Shown here piece by piece: positions 11,626-24,000 of a stretch of 64,000 bases of DNA (positions are counted from its first letter, which is position 1; each line of letters starts with the position of its first letter). Position numbers and translations under genes: made by a program. This stretch comes from Thereva unica (taxonomy: Eukaryota; Arthropoda; Insecta; Diptera; Therevidae). The notes below the pieces were generated by a model. The model did not search any database, was not told the origin of the DNA, and saw only the letters and a program-made list of their open reading frames with translations. The stretch covers positions 156,751,850 through 156,815,849 of the forward strand of contig OX465283.1 of assembly GCA_949987705.1 (NCBI GenBank). Reading direction: 5' to 3'.

Positions 11626-11637
11626 GAGGGGGAGTGA
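11626..11637 (+). other. Polypurine tract of gypsy element 1
   Basis: AGAGGGGGAGTGA lies directly before the 3' LTR, as expected for the plus-strand primer. Confidence 0.7.
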
Positions 11638-11911
11638 TGTGGCGGTTGCAACGCATATCCGGTCGTACAACAATCCCACTAAAACCAGCAGTCAACAATC
11701 CCACTAAAACTGCAGTACCCAGAGCACCGGAAAGACATCCACCGAACGACAGAGGTCAAGGAGGCAGCAACTGCCTCACTCTCTGCAGTAACGCCATGAC
11801 GATAAGTTCATCGAATTTTTATATTGAATTAAATAGTGAATCTATTGTTAAATAAAATAAAGTACTTCGATTATATATTCTCTTTTTCCATTCTGGCACC
11901 ACGTGAGAACA
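11638..11911 (+). repeat. 3' LTR of gypsy element 1
   Basis: It appears identical to the 5' LTR by eye and is followed by the GTAAG target duplication. Confidence 0.93.
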
Positions 11912-12567
11912 GTAAGATTGCACTGTAATAATAATATTACTTAGGGAGTCTCATATGGGTCAACATCCAACCAACAAATATCTACTAAAAGCTTCGTTTG
12001 AATTTTTGAACTACTGAGCTCTCTGAATTTTTGCATCAACTCTTTCACACGTGAACGGTTGTTGCTGTTTTTTGTCTCCCTTTTGTTACGAAAAGAAAAG
12101 AAAAGAGATGGGAGAAGGGAGAATTAGGGTAAAAAACAACAACAACAAGCTGAAGCATTCTAACATAATGTTCGTTGGGAAAGTTGGCTCTTGTGAAACC
12201 CCATACGATTCTTCGTCGAATCGAGAATGGACAATCGCCAATATTTGTTGGTTGGCCCGCGCAGAACTGCCATATTAATTTGTTAGACAGTAAAAGCACC
12301 AAAGCGGCCAGTTATTACTGGACAGATGGTGTTATCCCGACTGGGTCATTATGTATCTACACAGATGGCTCAAAAATTGGGAACAGGTTATGGTATCTTT
12401 CCCGAGGCATTGAATATATGAAAACTCTCTTCGCCTATTCGACTATGACAGCGTGTTCCAGCGTGGGTTTTAAACTTTTTTTTAAATCTTAATTTCTGAA
12501 ATTGCGCCCCCGTCAAATTGCGACCGGTGCTAGTGCACCATTCGCACATATGAAAGCGCCGCCCCTG

Positions 12568-12902
12568 ACCCTAACCAGAGGTTTGCATTAAAATTTTGCT
12601 ATGACGCCTGGGCTATGAGGCCTATTCGGAAATCAAGGGGCGTCCGTTCCTTCTAAATTTTGTAATACATAAACTTATTCTTAATATATTTCGTTAAAGG
12701 GGCCTTAAGGGTCGGGCCTGACATTGATTCGCTGCTTTATGTTGGTTCGACGTTTACTATCATTTGGTTAGTTAAATTTCTGTTTACATTTCAAATTAAA
12801 TTATTTAAGACTTTATAAACCCATATTGGATTGGTAGGCCCGATCATATTGGCCAGTCCCTTTCAGGACAACTTTTAGTTGGCACCATGAACTTACTTAT
12901 AT
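12568..12902. other. Spacer between repeats
   Basis: No coding or repeat signature was recognised between the hAT-type element and the next MITE. Confidence 0.35.
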
Positions 12903-13110
12903 ACCCCGTTTATGTCTAGGTAAAAATATTGAGTTAAGATTGAGTTGAAACTTCGACCACCGTATACGATGTACAGTTGAGTTCACTTTGGGTTGAAATA
13001 GAGTTGAACCGAAATCAAAACATAACCACAAATCAACCCGCACTCGAACCAGGTAGAGTAGCTGAGTTGGGTTGAGTGGCCTCAGTTTCAACTAAAACAA
13101 TCGGAACGTC
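12903..13110 (+). mobile_element. TA-target MITE fragment (relative of 21307-21720)
   Basis: It begins TACCCCGTTTATGTCTAGGT and shares GAGTTCACTTTGGGTTGAAATAGAGTT and CTGAGTTGGGTTGAGTGG with the complete element at 21307-21720. The right TIR is missing. Confidence 0.65.
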
Positions 13111-13514
13111 CTTCATTTATTTCTTCACTTCTCCTGCACAGATAACAATGCTTCTTATTTAAATTAGATTTTTTTAGGCCAACCGAGCTTCTACTATTAT
13201 AATCATAAGAAACGAATCCATCTCCTGTTCGATCGCTGAAGCATTACGGTTGGGGTCGGGGTTATTCGCTCCTTTCAAACTGCTGACAAACTTGAGGTCC
13301 CTGGTGATAACGTATAACCAGTCCCAAGCTGCTTAGTTATCATTTTTGTTCGTTCGAGTTCCTCGGTGTGTCAGTCCGTACTATGCCAACCTTGCCTTTT
13401 AGTGTACCAAACAGTCAGTAAACAAGAAATTCTTCAGGACTCACAAGTTGTATATAGCTTCCTCAAAATCTTGTCGTTAATAGATCCACTGGGCCTGACC
13501 ACATCTCCCACACC

Positions 13515-14572
13515 CAGGGGCGGCACTTTCATAGGTGCGAATAGTGCACTTGCGCCGGGTGCAATATTTCGCAGGTGCAATTTCAGAAATTAAGATTTAA
13601 AAAACATTTAAGCTCTAAAAAAATTGAAAAGTGGGTGATCACGGGTGCAATAAATTACACAAATTTACCCAATTTCTGTCCCTGTACTCCCCGTGCAAAA
13701 AAAATCGAAAAAATCTCCCAAGTCAGAAAAAAATCTCATTTATAAATAAGGAAAACGTAGCGAGAACTCCTCTTTAATACCTCTTTTTCGTTTGTTCCAT
13801 TATAGCCCGGCTTCACCCGGCGTCAGTTGAATAAAGTACCATTCAATCCGTATAAGCGATTTCACCGGCTGGCATGTTCAGTTTATGCCCGAAATTGTTG
13901 TTGTTTTTTCGCCAGAAGTTAGAAATGCAAAAGCTCACTAAAATGATATTCCGTTATTCCAGTTGATTATTCTCTTTTAAGCGAACTTTTACGTTCAATC
14001 TCAATTTCATGTTTTGTTTCCTGAGTTCAATATGTGAAAATGTATGGAAATTCAGGCAAAATTGAACTTAACCAATTTGCTCGAATTTGCGCAGTTCGGT
14101 CGGCCAATCAAGAAAAATTAGCTGTAATCGTCAATTCCCTTTTGAAGAAGAATCGCATGGGTTTTCACAACAGCCAACTTTTCCAACAAACTATACGTTA
14201 GAGTAGCTTTAGCTTGTTGTTGTTGCTTTTAATATTAATTCTCCCATTTAGCATTCCTTTTATTTTCTTAGCAAAGGGAGACAAAAAACAAAAACTACAC
14301 AGCTATAAAAAAAACTGATCCATCGCTTTCGCCTACTCTCTTCTACGCAAACGAGGTTCTCAGCAGATTTTTGTTGGTTGAATGTTGACCGTAAAACTTC
14401 CTTGCTATCTATGTGCAATCTTAAATTTTGTGCAAACTATAAAAATTATTTCTCCTATTCAGCGAGTATTTGTGTCTCTTTCATTGTCCTTCATTGCGTT
14501 CAAAAATGAACATCTTATGGGGCGCAATATGGCATAGTGCACCGGGCGCAAAAACCCCAAGTGCCGGCCCTG
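13515..14572 (+). mobile_element. hAT-type non-autonomous element, copy B
   Basis: A 1058-bp unit starts CAGGGGCGGCACTTTC and ends AAGTGCCGGCCCTG, giving imperfect TIRs of about 14 bp that read CAGGG(C)CGGCACTT. The flanking octamers CCCACACC and CCCAAAGC agree at 6 of 8 positions, compatible with an old 8-bp hAT TSD. Internal GTGCACC/GGGCGCAA motifs repeat near both ends. No transposase frame is present. An inverted relative is split by gypsy 1. Confidence 0.7.
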
Positions 14573-15090
14573 CCCAAAGCTTTAGGGAAATGCATGTAGT
14601 TTATACCTGAAACATACAAAACCGGTTCTAGTGGTAAACCTGGGCCGTCATCTACAAAGAACTACAGTTCCGCCTTGAATTCAACCCATTTATCTGTGCC
14701 GAAAGCCCCGAAAACAGCCCTGGCTGGACAAGTGCAAAGCATTTTGTAATGATTACACAAAATTATAAATAAAAATGGTAAATTTATAATAAATAATATA
14801 TTTGGTAAAAAAAGGTTACATAAAGTTAAAGTTTCGTTTAATCCCGAATGAACTTCTTCTAGTTTCACTATCACAGTATTTATACATATTTACGTTTGCG
14901 TAAGATTGATGATTGACTAACTAAAACTATCTGATTAAGAAATACCAAATATTTCCAAAGTAACCATTATTCAAACAATAGAAGCTTTTAGGGTGCACAC
15001 ATCGATAACCATCTGAAAGTGCTTTCGGCAATTTTCTTCTCTAGGTAAAAATGGAAAGGCCCTAAAAACTTGCTTCAGTACATCACAACA
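14573..15090. other. Upstream region of the pickpocket-like gene
   Basis: No coding frame. Nothing resembling a core promoter could be singled out. Confidence 0.35.
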
Positions 15091-18000
15091 ATGGCAACAG
15101 TTCGACAAGTTTTAAGAGTGTAAGATTTATTTTATAGACAATTTAAAATCCTTCAATTCTTGTTTAATTTCCAGCATTTATTGGCTAATTGCCATTTTCA
15201 TAATTTTCCCAATATTTGGAAAAATCGTTTCGAAACTGTACAGGACATTTCGAGATTCGTCGATGTCGTTCACATTGGATACTTTATAGTAAGTTAAATC
15301 TTAAAAAAAATGTTAACATTCACTAATTTTGCACTAATTTGTAATTTTAGCCTTAATTGGAACACAACATTCCCGGCAATAACAGTTTGTGAAATTTATA
15401 ATGGCGAAAAGAATTGGGATGTTAGTGAAATGTACTTTGGCCTAGACAGAGATCATCGAATTGATGATTTTGTTAGTGATATAACATTTTTTAGTGGACG
15501 GTGCGAGGCGTGCTTCTATTGTGACGATCTGGATTGCCCGAAGGAATTTGATGTTTTATTAAGAACGGTAAGAGATTTGTAAATTAATTTTTTCATTTAA
15601 TTGTGGTAATTAGTGAAATAGTATACAAAATTCTCCCATCATTAGTAGCACATTATGGTTATTGAATGTTATTCTTCTTTTCGTGAACTGAACTTTATTT
15701 TTGATTTAAACTCGTTTATCATAGCGAGATAATATTTATGACGAAATTGGGGAAGATCCAATATGTGCAGGTAAATGTGAAACCCATTTCGAATATTCGG
15801 ACAATGGGATCGGTCGATGCTTTCTCCTTAGCTTATAGCAACAGAGAATATCTTTCGGTTGTAACTAATGAAAAAAGGAGGTGAAGAATTGCTATATTAT
15901 GGAAATATTAAACCGCAAAAATTCGGTGGTTAAACACTAATAAATTTGGGTAAAATGTAAGCACTTCGAAATGTTTATTGCCGTATAGTGTTCTTCTTAT
16001 AATAGTTGCTAAAATAAATATGTAATGATATTTTAATTCGAAAACGAACATACCATCGAAACTGAATATTATTAAGTCCTTATGTTGTATGGATTTTTTT
16101 TATGTGGCAGTGCTAAGCTCAGGAGTCACCCTTTGTACTATCAGTCCGTCATGTCATTTGTCACGTCATGGTGCAATGTCTGGCAGTAAGCTTAGTACGG
16201 GGAGGGGGGGGGGTTTATAAAGGTACGGGGGGTATTGAAGAAAGTGGTCTTAAACCCTGCGTTTGAACTCTTGGATGTTGTAGGAGTTCGGAAATACTGA
16301 CCGCGAGAGATTATTCCACAGTCGAGTTGTTCTATTAACAAACGAATTCATATCTTGTTGAGTGCGTGAAAGGGGGACTTGCAGTTGGAGGGAATGAGAC
16401 AAGTGGGCTAATCTGGTGTTGCGGGTATAATATTACCGTGGAGGCAGAAGAGCGTTTAACTCGGAGGAACAGTCACTATGATAGTAGCGATAAAATTTTG
16501 TCAGTGCTACTACATTCCCACAGTGGCTGAGGGGGTCGATGGTGGAGCAAGCGGTATCATCATCAATTAATTTAAGGGCCCTTTTTTGGACCTTATCTAA
16601 ACATGCCAAGGTGGTTATTGGTGCGCCGCCTCAAACGAGGGAGTTGTATTCAAGAAGAGGCCGAATGTAGGATTTATAAATAACATTTTTAAATTCAAAA
16701 TGGCAGCTAAGATGGCGGACAGGTTCATTTTTTTGAAAATCTGACCGCAGATTCGTAATCAGCCGCCAAAAAAACCACCGTTTTGGTGAAAATTGATGAC
16801 GTTTCAACTATATCCAGGTCAAAGGATTCAATAAATATCGTAAAAAATTAATCATTATAAACAAATACTCATAACTTTCGAAATCCTTAAGATCCCATTG
16901 ATTTTTGATCGAGGTGTTAGAGTGACTTCTCCCGAACATTTTGACACCAAAAACGTCCATTTTAGTGATGGGGTATTTGAGAAATTGAGTTTTAAAGTTT
17001 TTTTTACTATTTTTTGACCTTGAATTCGAAAATATCTTTATGTTTTTCAGCAAATTTGCTACTGGTGGTTTGTAAACAACCCCTCTGACCAGAAAACATG
17101 TAAAACCTATCAAAAACGTCGACCCCAACGAAAGATATAGAGCCAAAATCAAGAGAGAAATTCAAAATTCATAAAAATCTCTAAAAAACGCATTTAATTT
17201 TTATTGTCAATAGATTGATGAAAAAATTCTAAAAAAATTTCTTTGTAGCCTTAAATAGTTGCCTAAAGTCCCTGAAAAATTTCAGCCAAAACGGAGGGGG
17301 GTCGAAAAATTTTGTCCGATTTGACGTGGAAATTGGGTTTGACGTGGGTTTCGTGGAATTTTCTTGGATTTTACGAAGCTTTACTCAACCCATTATTTCT
17401 ATGGTCGCTTAATCTGAATTAACCCAGGGTAAACTCTGCACAGAAACGTTCGGATACATGCACATAAATATACTTCGACGATTTTATGTTATTGTTGTTT
17501 TGCTTAGTAGGCAAATATCTCCAACTAACGAATTTAAATATGTATGTATTTTGTGGAGTGTAAGGCCCTTCACACACGAGTCGACTGATTTGCAAGCCCA
17601 ATTTCAAACTGATTTCACAATAATCACAAGCACAACCAATTTGCAATCAAAATGAAATGTTTGTCCACGCGAGCACAACTGACTTTGGATCAATCGGTGT
17701 TAGTTTTTAGTAATGAGGTTTTGGCAAAATGTCAATTAGTTCAGATGAAGTACAACCACGCAACTGAAATCGCTTCCAACCGGCAAGAGCAGTCGCAACC
17801 GAGCAGTCCAAACTAGTTTCAAATGGGTTTTGTTTTGGTCGACCCGTATGTGGGCAAAATCATGAAACAGTTGCGTGCGCAACTAGAATTGCAAAACAGT
17901 CAACTCATGCTCGCAGGGCCTAAATCTAATCGCATTCGCGGGGTTGGATTCCCTAATTTTAACCCGTTCAGTCCATTTGTTGCATTGATGTGCAGGTGTA

Positions 18001-21000
18001 CACAGGCTTCTTTAAACCCTTGACAGACAGGCATAGTCCAGTCATAATAGCCATTCAACTACTGCAAAAATCGGGAATAACTGAAAATTGGAACAGCCCT
18101 TGAAAACATCATTATAAATGAAATGTCGCATTGCTCCAAGAATGGGGGGGGGAGGAAAAAAGTTCATTCAAAAGATAAAAAAAAATTCAGTTTTAAACGC
18201 TAAGTCTTACCATAAAATAGTTCCTAAATTGTTTATAAATTTTCGCCGTTTTAAAGATTTAAAATATTCATATCCCCTTTTTCGCTACTTGTATACGTCA
18301 TCAGGCATTAAATAAAATCCTTTGTTCGACTACACGGCTTAATATTTTCAGAGGTGACTCCTCGATGCAATTGAAAAAAATTGTTCCAGAGAGGGAGCTA
18401 TCTCCACTATCTACTAATATACAGGGTATTTACGAAACACATACTACTTATACATACATGATGAGTTGAATAGTTGAATTGAGGTTGAGTTGATTTTCGA
18501 TTTTGAATAAATATAGTTTAAAAAAATTCGATAGTTTTGGTTTAACCATTAAGCTAGATAAATGCAATTTTGGTGCACAAGAGATCAAGTTTCTAAGCCA
18601 CCGCATCACAGAGGATGGGATACTACTTCCATCCCCGATCGGGTTCAGGCTATTGCCTGTCGCGCCTACACAACTTCTGTCAAATCGATCCAGAAGTTTT
18701 TGGGAATAGTGAAATTGGCTGAACAGTTGGTGCCGATAAACGAGCAGTTGAGATACCTTTCTCAACCACTCACGTGCTAATAAAGTATTTCACTGTCAGG
18801 CAGCATTCCTCAAAGTGAAAACCTCGATGGCAGAAGCAACTCGATCGAACTTCAATGAGGGACGCAATTTCGTGGTCTATAGGTACTGATCACAAACCAC
18901 TAGTACGGGCCCTACACACAAAGACCGAACGATCGCCTAGACAGACCAGACATTTAGGTCTAATCTCTCAGTTTACCACAGACATCAGACATGTGTCGGG
19001 TAAACAGAACGTTGTCGCAGACTACTTGTCGCGCTCACTGGTTGCCAAATTATCCGGACAACCACCTACCATTCGCAGGCTACCGGGATAGCTGCGAATA
19101 GCTAAAAGCAGCCTTTATGGCAAGGAACAACTCTACTTATTAGAGTGAAGACTTGCCCTTTGCCATGTAAGGCATAAGCACGGCAATTATGACCGATTTA
19201 CAATGCTCACCAGCCGAGCTCGGTCAAAATCTGAGACTTCCCAATTCGATTTTTATCACAACCGTTGAAACGAATACGAGACGATTGTGTTCGGAAACCT
19301 TTAAAACCCCCATATGTTGGCCCTTAAACGATTAAGTAAACATTTCGTAGTCAATTTGAACGGCACAACCAAGTCGATATCTATCGACAGGCTTAAGACA
19401 GCCTTCGGTTGTGGCAGCCTCAACGAAGCTAAGCCGTCTAAAGCGGTAACATTCCCTTACCGCTACGTTTGGTGTGGGTGGGGGAGTGGTGAGATGTGGT
19501 ATAATAAAGAAAATCAGTTATTTTGTGAAAACGACATTCGACACGTGGACTTACATGAACCATGAACCTTTCAAAATCGACGAAACTAATGTCGTTTTCA
19601 TAAAGCGTCGATGTCGACGTCGAGTGTCGAATTGCGTGAACTGGCACCAAGTATGCAAATATGATAGAAAGAACATGAGGTCCAATATGGTTCCATCAAG
19701 AAAAATGCTGATCGTTATGACGATATCGTCTGTGCTTTGAAACCCCGGCGATTACGATTGATTGCTAGGTGAGGTGATAGGACACTTCCTTGAGGGCAGC
19801 CTCTTGCAGCCATTATCGTAATCGATTCACCATTCAATTCATCTCACCATTTATTAATCTGTTCTCTGAAAAGCGATGCGATCAATCTCCATGGGGGTTC
19901 AATGTCATTTTTTTGCTGGGGCTTTGTTGATCGCGTCAAAGGTAACTTTTTCAAAAGCAGCTTTCGATATCTGCAAAAACGCAGAGAGATATCCTTACCC
20001 CAGAGGGACCCCTTGATATCTCTTACTAGCACTGCCGATAGATGGCCGTCTCTGTATATCTATCTCGCCTGTAGGCGAATTTCAAGCAGTGTAGTGGGTT
20101 TGCTGAAAGATCCTCCCTAATGCGATTGTTTAAAACCTTCTTCATCGTTTTCAAAAGGAAGGCAGACAGTCTGATGGGTTGATAGAATTTTGCATCATTG
20201 TAAGATCTTCTCAACGCTTTAGAAATAAAGGCTACCTAGTCTCTCTCCATGTGGAATATAGACTGGCGCAAAGTCACTCCCAGAATCTTAGGAATTCTTC
20301 CAGGCCCTTCGGAACGAGAGAGGGGTAGATTTGGTTTTCTTAGCAGGCTTGAAGGGCTTGAAAGTGGCAATGGCTATTCGATCTTATCGGCAGTGAAACC
20401 CCTCTTTGCCAGCCTTTTGTTTCTATTGTATAGGATCGGTGGACCCGGTCAATTAACCCTATACTCTTTACTTACCCTATACTCTTTAAACACAACTAAG
20501 CTATAACTAATTCTTTACGCTAATTTTGATTTCTAATACATATAGCAAACTCTGTACCATAAAACATTAAAAATCTAGTAAAAACTTTTCTAATTGAACA
20601 GATGCGAAAAACCTATCCACAACACAAAAAAGTGGGAATCGCAAAAACATTCCCAGAGTCATGTGAAAAATATTAAGGAAATTGAATGTTCTTATAATAA
20701 TTGGTGCATGTCATCATCATCATTAATACTGTCATTATCCAAATTAATTATCTGTAAAATTTGTTTTTGTGCAAATTTTTCACTTAGAGAACGAACACCT
20801 CAACGAGTGGGAAAAAACAATATATCATAAATTGCTGGAGATCCCAAATAAAAAAATCACTACTGAACATAGAAAGCCTCACTCATTATTTAACGGGTTA
20901 TACAATTCTAGTTTTTTATATAATTTTTCTTGTTGGAGAACGTTGATCGATGTTTAATTCATTGTGATAATAGTTCTTGAGGTGTTCTTAAATTTTGGGT

Positions 21001-24000
21001 TTTTATTTATAACAAAGAGTGTCGTCCAGTTGTCCAAACTTTTTTAACCTTGTTTCGGTTGTTGCATTGGCGTATGCAGTAACAAAAAATTGCTAATAAT
21101 GCACTCTAGCCCATTTTCGATGGAATACGTTGAAGAATGAACCCAACTGAACTGAACCCAGCCTGAACCTGCCGGATGTTTGTGGTATTCCGGTTTTATA
21201 TCTGGTCAGGTAACCGCAGCATAAAGCCAGGTGTGTGCCAGATTAATGAAGCTTTCGATTAAAATTTTCTTAGTACTAGATGATAGGAACTGATTTGATA
21301 CTAGTACCCCGTTTATGACTAGGTCGAAAAGTTGAGTCGAGATTGAGTTGAAATTGCGTTGAGTTCACTTTGGGTTGAAATAGAGTTAAATTGATATCAA
21401 AATATAACCGCAAATTTTTGTGTGAAATTCTCATTTATAGATACGTAAAAATTCCGAACGAAATAATTTATTTTTCCTGTGCCAGAAAAAACATCGAACC
21501 CAAAACTAACGGCGAAAGCGAATTACGCGAATAGTAAACAAACAAAAAAATGTCACTTCAACCCAATTTCAACTCAACCGCCGTATATGAAGTGAAATAT
21601 CAACTTGATCCAGGTAGGAGAGCTGAGTTGGGTTGAGTGGACCCAGTTTAAAACTCGACATCCGTTTATGACTGGAATGAACCCGGGTTGAACCTGGGTT
21701 AAACCTAGTCATAAACGGGGTATAGGATAATAATATACTCTAAGTTCGATCGTTCATTGTGTCTGCCAATGAAATTTGTCCATTTTTGTTCGATGTGCTT
21801 ATTTACGAGAGCAATAAAACAATAAAATTATCTAGTTAAATAATTCGTTTCTTGAATCATACAACATTTTTTGACGTATAAACGGGGTAATTCGAATTAT
21901 GGCTTAAACCTTAATAAAGATTCCCCGGTGGTATCTCACAAAACGTCTCCAATTAAGTGGCTTCAAGATGGATTTCAAGAAAATAAATATGCCCGACGTA
22001 ACAACCACGGCTTCACAACCCCGACTCACGAGAGGTCGTATCCCATTTTAATATATAATTGAAGGTGTGGCTCGACCCACGACCCGGAGTTCCATCCTAT
22101 CTATAGTGAACTACCAGGGCTCAGTCGAAAAAATACAGGGAATGGAGGAAAACAAAAATTGAAACAAATGTGTTTTCAAAATGGATTTATGTGGTTCGCC
22201 GGGTTACCTTAGCAGTCGTGGATCTCCCGGAGGGTAGTGTTGAGAAACAAGCAACTGGCCGAACACAACACTTTATTGTCCCCTTCCGAGTTTCTATAAG
22301 CCTCAACCCAACCACAGGAATAGCATCACCTTCCGATTTATCTGATCTTCAGCAGTACCACATTGCCTTCGACTCAACCCAATGGATCGCAAGCAGATAT
22401 TCCGCCTTTAGAGATATACCAGAATGCCCAAGGGGGATGAAAATTCCAAAAGGACAATGCCTCGGTAGGAGACTGGTCTAGCACCCCTGCTAGAATACAA
22501 TATTGAAACTTGGCCCCAGACGACCAAAAAAACAAAGAGGTGAACCATCCGCTAGGGAAGGAGGACCAAAGGCAACAAAGGTGAAGCCAGCGAGATGCCT
22601 TACTTCTCGGCTATACAGCGATCTTACGTTTCAGGTACATAATATCAAATCGTTAGCCTTTTTTCGTATGCTAGGTGGTTGCCGAGTAAAACCGGCAAAA
22701 TATAACGTGACGTACTGTTACCGTGCGTACCCTAAAAAAGAAGTTCAACAGAGAATGAAATCGGAACGGGAAGCGTACTCGAATAACGTTGCGGCCGACA
22801 TGGAAGAAGCGGCGTCGAGACGGCACGACTACCGGACGCTGTACCAGACAATCGGGCACTTTGTCGGCAAAACTACAACATCAACAAACTACAACATTAA
22901 AAAATCGGATGTTACTTTCGTGACTTCTCCCCATGGGCAGGCGGTGGAGAGAATTCTTCTGGACCGGAGTTAATTTTTAAAAATAAATATATTTACACTT
23001 AAGAATTAAGAAAGCATTACTCTTATCAAATTTCTTAAGTAAAATGTACTTTTTTGCATTTCAGTTTCGAACATCATGCGATATGCTAATAGTTAACTGC
23101 TCATGGCTTGGTAAACCATTTGAATGTTGCAAAGAATTTCTTGTCCTACAAACAGACTACGGAAATTGTTATTCATTCAATTCAATGCAAACAGAGTAAA
23201 TTTCTACACAATAATTTCGTTCAATTACAAATCATTCAATAAATTTTTGTTTTTTTAAATCAATTAGAAAATTCACCGAATTAAAATTTATAAACAATCG
23301 ACAAACTGGTCCAGGAAATTTAAATTTTGCTGTTTCCGAAGATGTACAAATCCACGTTCATCCACCGAATGATATACCCTATATGCTGTCTGAAGGTGTT
23401 ATACGTGAAACCGTACTTTGGGGATCTAGTAAGGAGATAATATTTAATATTGTTGAAATTGTTAATGATCCAAGCGTTTCGACTTTTGAGCCAGAACATC
23501 GTAGGTGTAGATTTTATTATGAAGTTGAAAAATCTGGTAAATGTTTATAATATTATAAATAGTTAATAAATAAATAAATTAATTTAACATTTTTATTTCC
23601 GATAAGATCGTCTCTATAGATACTACAGCTTCTCAACTTGCATAATGGAATGCTTAAAGGAAGCGCATTTATTGTTGTGTGACTGTACAAGCCACTTTAT
23701 GCCTAGGACTGAAAATGGTAGACCACAATATTCACAAAATATAAAATTAACAAATATTAATAAAATTTCATTTCGACAGAAACTGATTTTCGTATCTGCG
23801 ATATTGAAGGATTGAAATGTCTGTCAGAAAATAATGATCGATTGATCCACCATAGACGAAACAATTGTCCTTGTCTATCATCATGCGAGGAGCCTGAATA
23901 TAATGTTATATATGTTTCTGGAGAGTAAAACAATACAAAAATCGTAATTTTATATTCATAACTATAAAATAAAATATATTAAAAAGGTCTGACGAGGATG

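Larger units (their letters stand above)
5880..11911 (+). mobile_element. Ty3/gypsy LTR retrotransposon 1, nearly complete
   Basis: Identical-looking 274-bp LTRs (5880-6153 and 11638-11911) are bounded by TG...CA. A 5-bp target duplication GTAAG lies at 5875-5879 and 11912-11916. Inside are a 1.1-kb A-rich leader, gag, a pol split into two frames, a purine tract before the 3' LTR and no env-like ORF. The lack of visible LTR divergence means a recent insertion. The pol frame is broken once in RNase H, so this copy is probably not autonomous. Confidence 0.93.
5746..12567 (-). mobile_element. hAT-type non-autonomous element, copy A, split by gypsy insertion
   Basis: Its two ends match the two ends of the element at 13515-14572 in inverted orientation. 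The left end CAGGACCGGTGCTCG with TTTTTGCGCCCGG matches one terminus. The right end at 12567, AGCGCCGCCCCTG, matches the other. Without the gypsy element it would be about 790 bp. Flanking octamers ACCGCAGC and ACCCTAAC agree at 5 of 8 positions, compatible with a decayed 8-bp TSD. A short LINE RNase-H-like scrap (SLCIYTDGSKIG, near 12345-12385) lies inside it. Confidence 0.6.

Noticed and set aside
15725..15770. Using the 46-nt exon 15725-15770 in the channel mRNA
   Set aside because: It ends in phase 1 and would put the next exon out of frame with a stop after about 11 codons.
16199..16240. G-rich run as a quadruplex regulatory site
   Set aside because: It lies within a decayed LINE fragment and no gene start is nearby.
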